Source: Hyaloperonospora brassicae
Taxonomy: Eukaryota > Oomycota > Peronosporomycetes > Peronosporales > Peronosporaceae
Length of the DNA: 64,000 nt
NCBI GenBank assembly: GCA_947650285.1
Contig: CANTFL010000090.1
Location: 806,001-870,000 of the forward strand
Direction: 5' to 3'
Part shown: positions 20,570 to 34,842 of the stretch, in pieces
How positions within the stretch are numbered: position 1 is the stretch's first letter
Layout of the letters: each line of letters opens with the position of its first letter
The notes under the pieces: generated by a model
The model's input: only the letters and a program-made list of their open reading frames with translations
Database searches by the model: none
Told to the model about the DNA's origin: nothing
Translations under genes and position numbers: made by a program

Positions 20570-20745
20570 GTCTAGTTGGTGTTTAAGTAGAGAGGAGATG
20601 GGCAGGTCGTGGTGTGCAATGACGGTTGAAATGAGAGATGAGGTACAAAGGTCAGCGTCCCTTGTTCCTCGACGAGATCGCGCGATCGGATGAGCAGCTC
20701 CGATCCTGAAATTGGCTCATGGACCGGTTACGACGGCGACGCGAC
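20570..20745 (-). promoter_or_regulatory. Upstream region of the effector relic
   Basis: On the minus strand CTCATTTCAACC (20635-20624) is followed at once by GTCATTGCAC (20623-20614). Both resemble the oomycete initiator (YCATTYY-type) and lie 45-66 bp before the ATG. A CGTCGCCG...CCGGTCC motif lies 152-177 bp upstream (20721-20746) and is nearly shared with the effector at 39144. Confidence 0.45.
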
Positions 20746-21308
20746 ACGCGCTTGTTGAGTCGCACGTGGACTGTCCAGCTTGAAGCACGACGATGGCGCC
20801 GCGATACTGTGGTTCCGAGCAATGTGACCTGTTGGCTATTGTTGCTGTAGACACACGGACACAGCAAAGCCGACCTTTCACGAATACAGAGCCAAGAGGC
20901 AACTCGAGCACTCCACACGTATCACCCATTGTCTAGAGCTCGACAACCTGTCCAAATTTTTCCACACGCGTCTTCATCGTCAAGAGATAGCCAGGCAGTA
21001 GTGATCCGGAGGCTTTTTTGGGTTAGAGCCAGCGTGGACCCATGTACGCGAAAGCCAATGGTCCTAATAAGCAGCAGTCGGCAACGTCCCAACACCGGTT
21101 GGCAATGACAATGAGCCCGCTGATGTGTATACTATGCGACCACCCACATCCACAACAACCGTGTGCAGCGAACACATCCATTCGATCTGCTCTGATCGAC
21201 CGGTATGTAAAAGCGACCACATACCCAAAGATACCCCAATGCTGAGCGATCGCTTCCTCAATCACATATGACGGGGCAACTCGGCGTCATCGATCTGCGG
21301 GCTATGCG
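20746..21308. other. GC-balanced intergenic stretch
   Basis: Several short overlapping ORFs on both strands, none with a motif I recognise. Composition is less AT-rich than the flanks. It ends at the left arm of the inverted repeat. Confidence 0.4.
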
Positions 21309-21857
21309 AAAAAGGGGAGAGGCGAGACGGCAGCAAGTGAAACAGACATGGGCAGCACGTGAGGAAGCTAGTGCGTTAAATATGCATGTTTGACCCTTTT
21401 GTGCCCAATGGTAACATACTAAATAGCTCCCAGCTCCCACTGAGCCTCTATTGAATCGTCTTGTTTTGAAGCTACTCTTACTCGCAAATTGACATACACA
21501 TGCTAGTCGTACGCACATACATACGTTGGAGCAGCGGCGAGTCGCGTCGTTTCAACGCAATTCACCCCCCTCGGTGACCCGCCATAGTCAGACTCCAACT
21601 GCGGCCTCAACACGGCGACGCGAATCGCATTTGCTCCAATGTATGTATGTGCGTACGACTAGCATGTGTATGTCAATTTGCGAGTAAGAGTAGCTTCAAA
21701 ACAAGACGATTCAATAGAGGCTCAGTGGGAGCTGGGAGCTATTTAGTATGTTACCATTGGGCACAAAAGGGTCAAACATGCATATTTAACGCACTAGCTT
21801 CCTCACATGCTGCCCATGTCTGTTTCACTTGCTGCCGTCTCACCTCTCCCGCAAAAA
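21309..21857. repeat. Large inverted repeat with 240-bp arms
   Basis: The left arm (about 21309-21549) is nearly identical to the reverse complement of the right arm (about 21616-21857); the spacer is 66 bp. Mismatches cluster near the inner ends. The same 60-70 codon ORF therefore appears on opposite strands (21518-21258 and 21647-21940). No obvious target-site duplication is visible. Candidates are a foldback/MITE-like element or a local inverted duplication; a transcript across it would form a long hairpin. Confidence 0.8.
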
Positions 21858-23114
21858 AAACTTTGCTCGCGTCCAAACTTCAATACCGCTTCACTCAATG
21901 CTTCTTTTTTGTCTTTCTTATCGCCATGTGCTTTTGCTAGACACGTCTTTCCTGCCGTCGATTGAGTCTCAGTATAGACAGGCGACCATTTCTTTTGCAT
22001 GCACAGCCCACGCGAGCTCCGGGGAAATGTCGCGATTGGCCACTCGTGGATTCTCCCCACTTTCTACGTTGTCACCCACTTTGTAGCCACCCCGAGATAT
22101 AAAACAGCAACAGTGTTGTCACGGTCTGGAGCTCACTCGCTGGAAGAAACAGTGGAATGAGGCGGCCTCATATTTTGAGTACGCGAAACACTTCACACGC
22201 AGATAGAAGCGCGACCCTCTAATGCTGTCGGTAGCCTCTTCGTTGGTCACGCCATTGTTACAGTCAAGTGGTCAAACGTTATCGTCGTCATTTTTAGATC
22301 GCATAGTGAGCGCGTGGGTAACTTCAGGACGTCGGCTGTTTGCGTAAGACGTCGCTACAATTGACCACATCGTAATTTGCGTACTGCTGCCACTGACCAG
22401 GGCATTCCACTCTACATGACTCGAGTCACCCGCCGACTCGTCGTCGTACGCCTCACTGGTAGCACAACTCCTCTCCTACGTTAAAAAAGCCCCAGAGTGC
22501 CGTTCAACAACTGCGTGCAGAACGCGTGTTGGTGTGTGAGCTCCACTCTGAAAACGAAAGAGTCCCATTTATTCGATACCGTCGACGATTAGTAGGCGTT
22601 GCGCATTGGTCCCCTCCATTTAGTGCTTTTGCACGCACCTGAACGATTAGGCAACTCCAGATGCATCTGCCCCCCCCTCGCTCCTGAAGACAAAAGACCA
22701 GGGGCGGTGAAGTACTCCAGCTACATCTCTATGAACCGCTAATTTCGCAACGCTCACGCAGCTGCTGTTGATCCATGGCGTCTCCTTGTCCATCCTGCTC
22801 ACGAAACACGCCACTGCGTCACGGCGATTTGCAGGCGACAGTGACGGGCTGTCGTCATTATGCGCTCGAGACAAAAGACGCTGGACTCAGCTGTCACCTT
22901 AGCGTCGTCTGCAAAGTCAGCTGCATCTCCACAATGCAGAACCCAGTCTGACTCGCATCAAGGTAAATCAATCACCAGGTGTCGTTCGTACTTTCGCGAG
23001 CCCTCGCAATAGCCACCTGGACTGCAGTGATCTCCTTCGGTCCATTGCGTTGCAAGATGTCGACTCAGCAAAACCCATCCAGTTGACCGGTAACATGTAG
23101 TCCAAACCTACATC
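21858..23114. other. GC-balanced region, no recognised gene
   Basis: Mixed short ORFs (for example 22874-22647 minus, 75 codons) without recognisable domains. The composition suggests former coding or regulatory sequence, but I cannot support a gene. Confidence 0.4.
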
Positions 23115-23505
23115 TGTAACGGGGCAGCCCGTTACATGGAATTGTCACTATAGGGATAGTGACAATAAAGAATATTATGTTGAATAATCCTTTAACAATA
23201 TCACCAATAGTGGTGATATTGGTGAGATGACCGAAGAGTCTGCTCATTGGTTGATATCTTGACGACATCAACCCACCAATCGCCGCAAGACGCGCGCAAT
23301 GAGTGGTGAGTAGACGTCTTCATCCATTCAGTTAGATTAAAATAATTAAGTTAAGTCAAACAGAGAGGCAGTAGTTAAAGACTTGATTATATTAATATAA
23401 CAGTTCTACTTTTACCTTATCTACGCTTCCTCGTTTGCCTCGTGTACGTCTGTCGGGCGCTTCAGAACCCTTGCGTTAATTTCATGCAAAGGTGTGCCTG
23501 TTACA
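23115..23505 (+). repeat. Solo LTR, family A, hairpin-rich
   Basis: Begins TGTAAC and ends GTTACA (391 bp). Successive perfect stems: TGTAACGGG/CCCGTTACA (23115-23136), ATTGTCACTAT/ATAGTGACAAT (23141-23166), CAATATCACCA/TGGTGATATTG (23196-23221), and GGTTGATATC/GACATCAACC with one mismatch (23249-23273). It is homologous to 55523-55965. The flanking pentamers (ACATC and CTTAT) do not match, so no target-site duplication is visible. No internal element sequence adjoins it. Confidence 0.75.
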
Positions 23506-26500
23506 CTTATAATACGTCATATAAGAATGTTAAGAGGTCTGTAACAAAAGTGGGCCACGCTAGACATCTGGTATATACAAACTTTAGAGACGTTACCGCA
23601 ACAGATTTTTGTCTTTTTGCATGCAAAATTTGCATAATATAGGCGTTTACAGCGAGTTAAGGATTGTAGATTACGCTACTGAAAGTTATAGTTAATTACG
23701 AATACCAAACATGAAGATGTAGTTCACAGGTCAAGTTGTATCCATTTTAGATTGGTCGCAACTACATCAAGGTATCCGTGCTAAATATATCAAAGCTCGT
23801 TCCAGAAAAGGATGTAGTATTGGTATATTTTTTATTTTTAGCGTTCTATATACATAATAATGTCTTATGACATGGCAATTTGACGTTATTCAGCATCTAT
23901 AAGTAAATTTATAAACAGACATAACGGCGAGGCGTCGGTTTGAATTACCTCTGACGTCATTCACATATTATTTATTCAAATGTAGTCGTGCATCGAATAA
24001 ATATTAAAATTGGAATATTATGCAACATAGAGTCCGGCGTTATTAAATGCAAATATAAGTAGCCTCGCGTCTAAATCTCTGACCTGTATTACTCATGCAG
24101 GATAAAAAATAAAATAATTAATCAAAATATTTGCAAAAGTCTTCACATAACTCTGATACAGATCGTTACATTTGACTGTATTTCATTCAGGGTCCCATTT
24201 TTTTGTATAAATGCTCTACATATGGGTCGACTTTCTGTTTCCTATATTGAGTATTTGATCGCGCAATTACAAGACTACAATGGCGTTCCACAGTTATGAA
24301 GACTGTATTGTCAGTATAGAAGTGATTGTGACGTACCCTTCACTAATATTTATTTAAGCGACGTATTGGAAGTAGCTTAAGGCAAAGTAAGTGTCACCGA
24401 CCTTGTATACCTCTTTATTTTTTTCCATCTGAAACAAAGGATAATTCAAGGTCCTGTGAACGATATACGTAATGGATTGGGCAACTTCTACTAGATATTT
24501 ATTTATTGAAACTGTGATAAATAAACCCGTGTATCACTAAATATATAGCATGTAAAAGTTTAAACGTTTTAGACTACTATCTGCGCTTAAAATCATTGCA
24601 TAGTCGCTTGTCAACGACACGTTACGGTTCGAAAATGTATGGTAGAAATAATATTCTTCATTATGCGGTACGCTTAGCGTTTTGTATTGATATGACATAT
24701 TATAGGCTTAAATAGACAATGATTGGTATCTCGAGAAATGTTAAATAATATCCGTGCGATTTGCTAGATCTCACAGCTGACCGTTTTGCGCTTTCGCGCT
24801 CTTTCCTACTATAATTACCTAAATCAATTGATTAATAACAGATAAAAGAATGAAAAGGCACAGGTAGTCATTAGCTTGAAACCATCGACAACATCACAAC
24901 CAAAGTTAATGGACAAAATTTGCTTAGATATGTTCTACTTAATGTGTAGTTTACTCGTGTGAGTGTTTCGCTACGCTGAGCTGTACAAGCTACACAGTGA
25001 AAAGTATTGATAACGCATACATCACTAATTGTATCATAATAAACGCTCGTCAATGTTTAGTGTATAACATTGATTTAAGCTAAGAAATGTCGCGTATAAA
25101 TAGTATTTTACGTATATAGTTACAGCAAGTGGGTACACGTTATTAATTTTACCCACTGAAATATAATTAAATTTGTTCAGGTAGTAGCAATACTATGATA
25201 AATGGAGGAAGTCACATCGTCATTCGTTTTTACAATATCAATACATTTAGACTGAAATAGAATCCGAAAGTGTATGGAAAACGAAATCTTGAAATATGTC
25301 AGATTTTTATCGCCATTTTTGTTTAATACTTGTTAGGGAAACGAGATCGATCAGATATTATGAAATTGGGTTCAATATTATCATTTGTCAAAGAAGCAAG
25401 GATTATAACATACAAACATGGTATAAAAAATATATAATTTAAAATTTGCACATGATGATCGTGCAAATAGCGTGACAACTTATCCTAGTCCTTTAAAAAT
25501 ATTTCAATACACCTCAACTTTACAAAAAATGATATTTGTACACATAATTTCTCTTTTTACTTGATTAAATTTTAAATGCCATTCTAGAAAACGAATAAGA
25601 GAATTTATGTTTTTATTTTTACCGTGATTCAATTATCTCGGCAATCTACACAAGCATATTTAAAACTTGGCGTCATACGTATCAAATACGTCATGTATGT
25701 CTAAGAACGAAGCCGATCAATTTAATTAGACAGTGTTGTAAAAGCTTATGTTAGGGTTCAGAAGATTTATGTAAGCTATCTTTTACAACCTAATCCTTAC
25801 TGACCGTAATTATCGACCTGTGATTGATGTAAAAAAGTGTTGATCTCAGCTCAAGTTTAGATCCAAATTTATCTAGTTTTAACGACACATCGTTTTGGCC
25901 CATTGTAAATTATTGTGAATACCCGTATTTTTAATAATAAGAAAAATCATCTTTACCCCTGCATATAATTGTTGTTCGCTTCATATTAAAACTTGTAACA
26001 TGCTTTCATCTGGAGCTAACGATAAAGAACTATCGCACGCCTCCCCATAAATAAATTAATAGGTTTCCGAGACGTAAAAGTTAGAAACCCATTCGGATTC
26101 AATCGAGCCAGGCAATGTTATACATACCGCATACGCAAAACATCAAACATAATGGAAGGAGACGTAAATTTAAAAATGTAAATTGTCACAGGATGAGGTA
26201 TTATTATGAAATCAATTGCGCATTCATTCGCGAGTCCTTTAACCGTAGAATGGACGTTTCATGTAGAGTTTGTAAATGGTGTATAGGAGTCAAAGTTGAT
26301 CGTATAAGTTCTTGGTAATTTTAAAACCATATCTACAATTATTTCGAACATCTTTCGACCAGTCCAATATTACAGGAACGAAAGCCACAATCTTAGGTGT
26401 AAAATATAGAAGACGTTTGATCCAGTCGCAGTCTGACCAAAATGAGACAGCACATTACCTGCGGCAATACGAGATCCTAAAAAAACTACATCGGCAGTAA

Positions 26501-29500
26501 CTTCATAATTAATGAGGTGATGATTGGATGCTCATCTATATAGGGAATACTTGACAACAGGGCATGAATAGATGTGACATACCATTCGAAGTAATGTCTG
26601 GTAGTTATAGGTGTTCAAAACTATACGATTTATCCTATCCGGAGAGAGTACAAGTGGTTTTTTTTTGCGCAGGGAGCTTAGTCGCTTTATTTAACCAGTA
26701 AAATATAAAGCATAATTTTCTCGGTCGGCAAGTGGCAAAATTACCAAAATTGGTGTCAAGTTTTTTAAAAAACCTAATCACAAAAAGGAGACATCGGACT
26801 ATTGCTAGGCTATGAAACAGCTGGAATAAACGATTTTACTCAATGACAGAACCTTTTTAATTTCTTCGTGATCGACAAATATTATACATGCATGACCGCA
26901 CAGTAAAGAATTATACTTAATATAAAGATATTCTACTCAGTTATAATTAACAACATATATATATTGATAAGCGACGAATTACTTTCGTACTTTAATATAT
27001 TATCAACATTTCTTCAAATAATTTAGTAAATAAGTAAAGTATTTTACATAGCCTCATTGTATGCGGATGTACCGCAAATGCGTATATTTTCATTTGTAAA
27101 CTCAATGCGATAGTTAGTTAGCACATGCCAAACGTACAAGGAAAGAAGTATTCACGTGCGCTAATATGTTTTTTATTTTCAGTGGTAATGTTCATTCTAA
27201 TCATCATAATAATCTATTTGATAAAGTAGACATGCTTTTGGTTATGGGCACACATTAACGTCGAGTGTGTAGACTACCCAAGCGATCAAAAAAATTGTAT
27301 CTTTACATATAGATAGTGCTACTGGGGTACAAAAATTACATTATTTACAATGTGCTTTATGGTTTATACATCTAACTAGGCAATCTACTGGTCGTAAATT
27401 GCGCTTCCCAGCTAGCAATTGTAAAGCGACTCGTCCGCAAGGACAGCAATATGCACTGTTGGCAACATGTTCCTTCAGCCTATTTTGTAGCTAGTTTAGG
27501 AAATAGTTCGGTAGCAGTTTTGCCAGAAGCGTCCAATATTAATCACAAAACACATTAAATAAAAAATCTACCGAATCCTGTTTTGATAATGAAGATATTT
27601 AGGAGTGTAAATGGTTTTATATGTGTGGCAACAAGCCGTTACGTACGCACACTTTGCCACTAAAAGTTTGATATTTTCTATAAATTAGAAGATGATTACT
27701 TATCCATTAGAGTGACAAATATTACCAGCTTTAAAGGCAAACATAAAACGATATTTTTTTCGATCAAATATATTATATGAACTATTCCCTATGCCTTATA
27801 TCTGTAAAATCTCCGACTTAGGTGATTTTTCATGTATGATATACATCGCTTGTTATGCATCATTGTCCAACTATCAGCTGCACATTAAAGCATAGGTGTA
27901 CAAGTGCGTTGAAGCCATGCGTATCACAAAAATGGAATCGAAAGCCCCATCATAAAAACTTATAAATTTGTCAAAATATATAGGGCTTTAAAATTTCTTT
28001 AAATTTTGTGATTAAGTTATATATCTATCGAAGGAGAATAGATTTCAATGAAATACATCTTGAATTGGAAAGTAAAGCTAACACCTACTACTTATTAAAC
28101 ATGTATTAAAGTAGATTCGAAATTATTCGTGTAAAATAAAGAATGAGACTCTATATGTATTACTTATTTGTGCTTTTGAACACCCCTAATTGTTTTTTTG
28201 CAAAATGATATGCAACACTAGCAAGGTAAACTGATGGCATATACACACGGTACCTTTCGTAATACTAAAATATCGAATATGCGAACATGGCCCAATTAAT
28301 TTTGCTTCATGCAAGCGTTCATAAATTCTTCTCAGTCCTTACCAGATTCATATAAAAGATATACCCTTTATGCCTTTTTATTTTTCGTGATGATCAATTG
28401 GATACGGCGAATAGCTCAGACAAATCTAAACAGAACATTTATACCAATATCTACACAGAAAGCAAGGAAAGGAGTCAATTTATCTAGAATATTATTCAAA
28501 ATATCCAAGAAAAAATGTTACATCTCATTATATCAGATACATATTGTTTAAAACGTAATGATAGAAGGTATAATGGCTAATCCGTTGGCCCGTATGCCAA
28601 TTTCAACATCTTTTATTATGAGACCTTGACAGATAGAGTCCGCAAATGTTTATTACTAGGCCTTGGCCAATTATTTTCTATTTTTAAAAAGAACGAAGGC
28701 GACCGGAGTAAATTTGGTAGAATAACGTCATAACCCATCTAATTTATGCTATGTTTTTGGAAGCCTATCTCTACGATAGTAAATCATGCTGTATTCATAA
28801 AGCTTAGATTATCAAACAACCGACTTATAACTGTTTGTGTATCTTCATATTCAAGTGAAAGATTAAAACATTATCAGACAAACTCATTTTTTTATCAATT
28901 CTACTACGTAACAGATGAATCGAAAAAGCATTGAAGATATGCCTCCGATTATATTGTTATGAGAAAATTAGGATATTGTGTCTTCATGTTTATTATCACG
29001 ACGTTTTTCGGAATTCGGAATGGAATTAAATGTGAAAATGATCCGTGATTCTTAAGATTGTCGGATCACTTGTAAGGCAAGAAATGCTTCATAGTTTATA
29101 GTATAAAATATTCTAGGCTATTGCGAAACAATAAATTGTATGGGATGATTGTTTGGTAATGATCGAAACGCCATTGCGATTAGGTAACAAATATTCAGCT
29201 ATACATATAAATCGGTACAAAGAGTTACAAGTATAACACTGAATTTGGCAGGGTAATTATTAATATGTTTTGCTTTTTAATCCCCTCCACACCTTGGACA
29301 GCAGCTGGGGTAACTAGGAGCAACACAATACATGCAATACTAGAAAGATCATGATCGACGTATTCGATTCGTTTAATAAATAGAAATTTAGCATGAGAAA
29401 ATTATATTATTTGCATTAACATGGCAAAAAACGGGTTTTCATTCAGCTGGGACAGGTAATATATAATTAATCCGTTCGAAACTTCTGCTCATTGCATTCT

Positions 29501-32500
29501 ATCAATTCATTTGATATTGTCAAGTGTTGATGCTCCGTAATTTTCAATATGCGTATTTTTACTGTACATATGATTGACAGAGATTTCTCATTAAACCATT
29601 TGTTAATAGCACAAATTTATGGCACTTATAAAACATTTATTTGATGATGATCTCCGTTCCTAGAGTGTTAACTAATGCACAATGACATGAATCTGTAGGT
29701 GTATATTTGCGCCTAGGTACTAAGATCGGTTAAATTTTCTCTCAGACCACGCCATCATATGAAATATATTCAAAAGACAGGACGGCGGGTACAAGCCATG
29801 AACTGGTTCAAACGGTTGTCGACGAATCATTTGACAGCTTTTTATTGTTTAAAATTTTGATATGGGTTAATTTGATTTTAAAATCTATAGAATCGCATAA
29901 ATATTGTCTTTCTTTGCTTTAGAAATCTGTCGTAGGTGACTTAACTAAACACTAAGTCAATATAATCGTAATTGAAACGAATGCGAAAAATATTGTCGGC
30001 AAAAATGCCGGTGCAATGTAACGAAGAGTGTGCAGCAAGTGCGACACTGTCTGGTTAGAAGTGTCTGGTAAGTTCTTAAAACCCTTCTCGATTATACGCT
30101 AATCTAAAATATACCTACCGGCCCGATTAAAGAAGCGAATAGAAAAGCTTGTTGGTGTGTAATACGTTGACAAAATCAATTTGTTCGCATCAATTTTTAT
30201 CTAGTTTTTAACGGCATGATCCATATTAATGTTAATGCGCGTAAATATCAATATATTAAGAATGTCGCAGAGCTAAGCTAAATATAGAGATCAGAATGAC
30301 ACCGTTTTGGCTTTGTACTTTACTCTTTGACGTCATATAAAAGTGATGTGACGTTATTTACCGCAAATTGTGCTCTTATCAGCAATATTTAAGATATCAA
30401 AAAACTCATTTTCCTTGAATATTTGAGCGGCCAATGTAGCGTAACAGGTAACCAATAACCAGTTATGAGACAGAAGTCGTGTCGCGCACCTTGATGCGTC
30501 AAAAAGAGGCGACAAGTCATTTTATAGAATGTTCAGCGAGCTCGCATTTGGCGCCGATACGGGTCTCTTCGTAAAAGAGCTTTATCCTTAGAATTAGGTC
30601 TAGATACCGATGGTTCGCTAACAGTTCAATTTGCCTATAAAGGTTGGAATAATAGCGGTTTGCGGCTTCAATACATTATTGATTTTAATTTGGTCGTATT
30701 TAGTCACAGATCCATTCACTTCATTGTAAATTAGGAAGATCTGTAGATATAGACGCGTCTTGTGGAGGATTCTCTATCATCTAGGGAGTAGGGAGCGAAT
30801 ACAATTCGTTCATATATATATTTTCGAATGTCTCATGGGGTATGACTGTAGAAAGAAACGAGCAATAAACTTTATATTACTGACGCGAAGAGTGTGTCAA
30901 ACGTTTTTTGAAGTCGCTACTGAATGGTCACAAGACCCTATTGATGGTAAATTCACAAAACATTTCAAAAACTTAACCGGGTAAACATAACTTTATTTTT
31001 GTAAATAGAAAGTTTTGTCCATACGTTTCCGATTCGAAAAGAGATTTTACATGCTTGTCGTGTAAGCAAATTCTGTCTACTCTCGCCTTCTGCTCAATAA
31101 GGTGGTATTTGAAACGGTTTAATAAATATAAAAATTGTGAAAGAGGTTAAAAATGTAAGCGCTCGTGAAGTACAATTGTAACCTACTTAATGATATGTCC
31201 TGATTGTGGAGGAGGACAAAGCCACTATTTCCGTAGGACGAATCGAAATCCCTTATATCGAGGCGTTTATATATTCAATAAACTCATCGAAAATTTAGCA
31301 TTGATGTCACGATCGTGTACTTCAGAGGGTATGTCAGACTGTTCACGCAATATGCCTTTAACTTATTTACTCAATTTAAAATCAGAATATTTACCATTAA
31401 TATGTCCTACTATATCTAAAAAATCCTGAGTTGGATGAATCAAGAAGATCTATTATAAAAATGTAAGCAATGTGTGACTGAGGAGGTTAATGTTGTAGCG
31501 TAACATTATACAGTCGAGGGTCCGTATAACATACAAGGTTAGGAAGATCGTCCAATTTGTATTACATCCACACACAACGCAGACGTATATTATTCAGGGA
31601 AGCTAAAAACCAATTCATATTGACATGTTGAGATTAACTTAGAAAAATAGACCGACAAAATCGAAAAGATACCGGGCAAGACGATCCTTAGTAAAATCGA
31701 AGTCAAGTAATCAATTCGAATTTTCATAAAGAAATCGCTGCTACTAGCTTCAAATAGATCAAAGGATTTTTCTACTACAATTTTTGTGTACAAGAACATA
31801 AACAACGTCTGACTATCCCAATTCATTCATACTTGCCTTCCCTCAGTCGCGACGAAAACATAGTATGCTGCCGACGCAATGAATGATGTAAAGACGGGCC
31901 TATATATATTATATCGAGTAGGATCCGTCACTATATTGCACTACCGATACTTGCCCTGATCGATTATTTGTTATTATCTAAAGAAATGAAAGACCTCTGC
32001 GCATATTGCGCATATGGATAAAAGATGGCAATCGACTGAGGGTTTAAGGTTTTAAAGACTCTCTAGGAAAAAGTTTCAATATGTCAACTACTTTATATAA
32101 CAGCGAATAAATACTATTAAGAACGATAGACTCGGCGGATCATATACCAGAAGCGACAAATCTGTAAATCGTTGCACAATAGGCCTTCATCTGGCAATGA
32201 CTGAAAAGAGGTGCCATAAGTCAACTGATTACCTTGCATTAAACGAAGAGGGACACCTTATATAATAGTGCGCACGAACGGGTATATATCGATTGTATTT
32301 AGATCATTCGATAAGCGATTAATACAATTCATAGTTATTCCCATGTTGTTAAACTCAGGAACTCCTGTATACCATTTATAGAAACGATGACTTAAGTGAC
32401 TTAAAAGTTTGAAGCAGTAAATAATTGACAAAATTTATTAATTAGTTTTTTAAAAAATTCTTTTACTTTAAAATCTTCTAATGAATAAGATGGGCACAAT

Positions 32501-34704
32501 CTAGGATGTCTTGTGTTAATTTTTATCTAAATTATTTTCTGACATTTAGTTATCCCTACTTCAACTTTAAAAATGCCAATCAGAATTTAAATCTCATTTT
32601 TTGCCGCCTAAAATGTAAGATGCATGTGTTTAAATGTATTAAAAAATTACATTATCACTAAATATAATCTTTCTAATGTCTACGATTTCGTCGTGCTATC
32701 ACACGAAGAAATAAGGATTTGGTTTGCGCAAATATTGACGTAGGTAGAAGGGTTAGGAACCGATATCTAATTCCTATAACTCTTTTTTTGCATAAAACGA
32801 CAATACCCCGCATCTTTTAAGGGTAGAGACGTTGAGCTGAACGACGCTGTACTTTGATAAACCTAGAATAATTTAATATAAAAAATACGGAGTGAAGAGG
32901 TTAGAAATTGATCAGTCGTGGTTAAAGAATGCTGCTTTTAGGGATGCTTTGGCGAGCGTGCTTATTTATACGCATACATCGGCTACGTCTGCCGCAAAAT
33001 TAAACTTCATTTTAATAAACTTTACGATTTATATTCGTAATATAATACAACTTCAAGCGAATGGTGTCCGAAAAAGTTGCTAAAACTGTAACAGCGGGCT
33101 ACAATCGTGGTAAAATTTAGAAGAAAGCGACAGTTTTGCCATTATAAAGCACATAAGGAAGTTCTTCCACTAAAAGTTATCATATTACATATCTGTTCAA
33201 CACGTGATGAAGGTCATTGCTAATTATAGGTTAGAATCTTTCAAATGTATTCACAACATTTTTCGTAATATGAAAATCTAGTACTACAGGAGGTATAACA
33301 CTAAAAAATGCAGCACTTTATAAATTGGGGTTGCTAGCGCAATGCCTCGGTATCTCAGGTGCAGTGTATTTCTGACTATATACGGATAGAAGAGCAGAAC
33401 AAGAATTTCGTCTAAATTCTAATTTAGTTGATCGTATACTGTTAAATAATTAACATATTTCTTCGAGCGGTTGCCGCAAATGGATTTTTCAAATTGTACG
33501 GTAAAATAAATCAAAAAGTACGATAAGATTTATTAAGTTATATTATAGAGGTATTGTTGCAGTAATGAATCAAATGTAAATGATAATTTGTTTTTACGTA
33601 CAAAGCCGTCTTAAAAAAAGATAGAGTTTAATATATTCAGTATGAAGCCCTTATCTAAAATTTTCGAAAAAAATCATCAACGTATGTCGATCTACTTAAG
33701 CATATATTAATTAAAGATTATTTTTTTAAATGTACCGATTTATTATAAAAAGGGAAATCGTAAGAAAAAATATTCCTCTATATAGGTCGTATTGTGCAAA
33801 GAAATTGAAAAAAAATCTAAATTATGTAGCACTTTATTGCAAATGTTTGGACCAGGACCCGCCGTCCAAATATTTATACTTGTTAGGTTAATCGACACAC
33901 CTAAGCGCGACGTACAACCGTATATTTACATTTTAGCCAAATATTTTTGTACCTGATCTGTTTCACAAAATATGGACTATATTTTCGTTGTGATTGCACT
34001 TAAGTGTAGATCTGGAAATCACTAGATCCAGGTGTGTGAACGTTATTATTTAGTCACTGTACATTTACTTCAAATTAATCTTCGAATTATATATCGGTGT
34101 AAAGCGCGTTTACCAATTCTATAAAACATGTGTTCGGCCCTTCAACATCCGAAAGTGGCGCACTTCCTATGATATTGACTAATTGATTTTTTAAGATCGA
34201 AATTAGTTTCTTGTTGCCTTATATTCTGTTTCTCGCAGTATTCTGATAAAACAATCAAATAAACTTGTGCAAACCGTAACGCAGTTGATGGGACAAATTG
34301 TATCAGCAATTTCATATTTTTAAGTTTAGTATATTAAGTCTTTTAAAATACTGCAATATACCACCATATAATAAAAATGTATTGTGCATGTCGTTTACAA
34401 GATTTCAGCCAACAGTCAAAGAGACCAATAAATTCGAATTTTGATACAGAAGCTGATATCCTTTTGACGATTTTTGTATCGGTCAAGTCAATCCCATTGT
34501 TCGACATTCATAGTCATCATAAGATTGGGCTGAACATTGAGAGACGTGACGCTCCAATATTGCGTCTTCCGTATTAAATAAAACTAAAGTTTTCGAACTG
34601 TGACTCTCTTTTGCTCGTGCATAAATTTTCATTTATCGACGCGCCGTCTTATATCAGCAGCTGACCTGATATATTGGCTCTTACTATAAAAAGAATGCAG
34701 TATT
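23506..34704. other. 11-kb AT-rich block without genes
   Basis: ORFs are sparse and short (longest about 80 codons) and have the composition of random AT-rich DNA. I found no tandem array, rRNA, tRNA or retroelement protein in it. GATC words are rare compared with the Gypsy family at 3.7-18.3 kb. It may be old, heavily mutated repeat DNA. Confidence 0.55.
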
Positions 34705-34842
34705 GGTTTCGGTGGATGAGTGGACATGCACTGGCACACAGACCGGGGTTACGTAAATCGATCCCCGCGCAGCAGCGGTAGAATTACACATCGCTATATT
34801 GAGGCTCCAAACCGTGTTACAGTGGGTCGCACGCGTACCCAA
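34705..34842 (+). repeat. Dispersed repeat, copy 2 (tRNA-like/SINE-like)
   Basis: Contains TGGATGAGTGG at 34713-34723, one base off the RNA polymerase III A box (TRGCNNAGTGG). TCGATCCCC at 34758-34766 resembles the B box. The spacing is about 45 bp. It aligns with 150-275 and both end near GGTCGCACGCGTA. It is not a foldable tRNA as far as I can see. A tRNA-derived SINE is the most natural reading. Confidence 0.4.

Noticed and set aside
21258..21940. Identical 60-70 residue ORFs on opposite strands
   Set aside because: They are the two arms of one inverted repeat, not a gene family.
23065..23271. Minus ORF similar to one at 55679-55362
   Set aside because: Similarity comes from both lying in family-A LTRs; no protein constraint is visible.
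23506..34704. Centromeric satellite
   Set aside because: AT-rich but without any tandem repeat or Copia-like element cluster that I can see.
34713..34766. A tRNA gene
   Set aside because: Only the promoter-box words match; I could not find a cloverleaf with a 7-bp acceptor stem.
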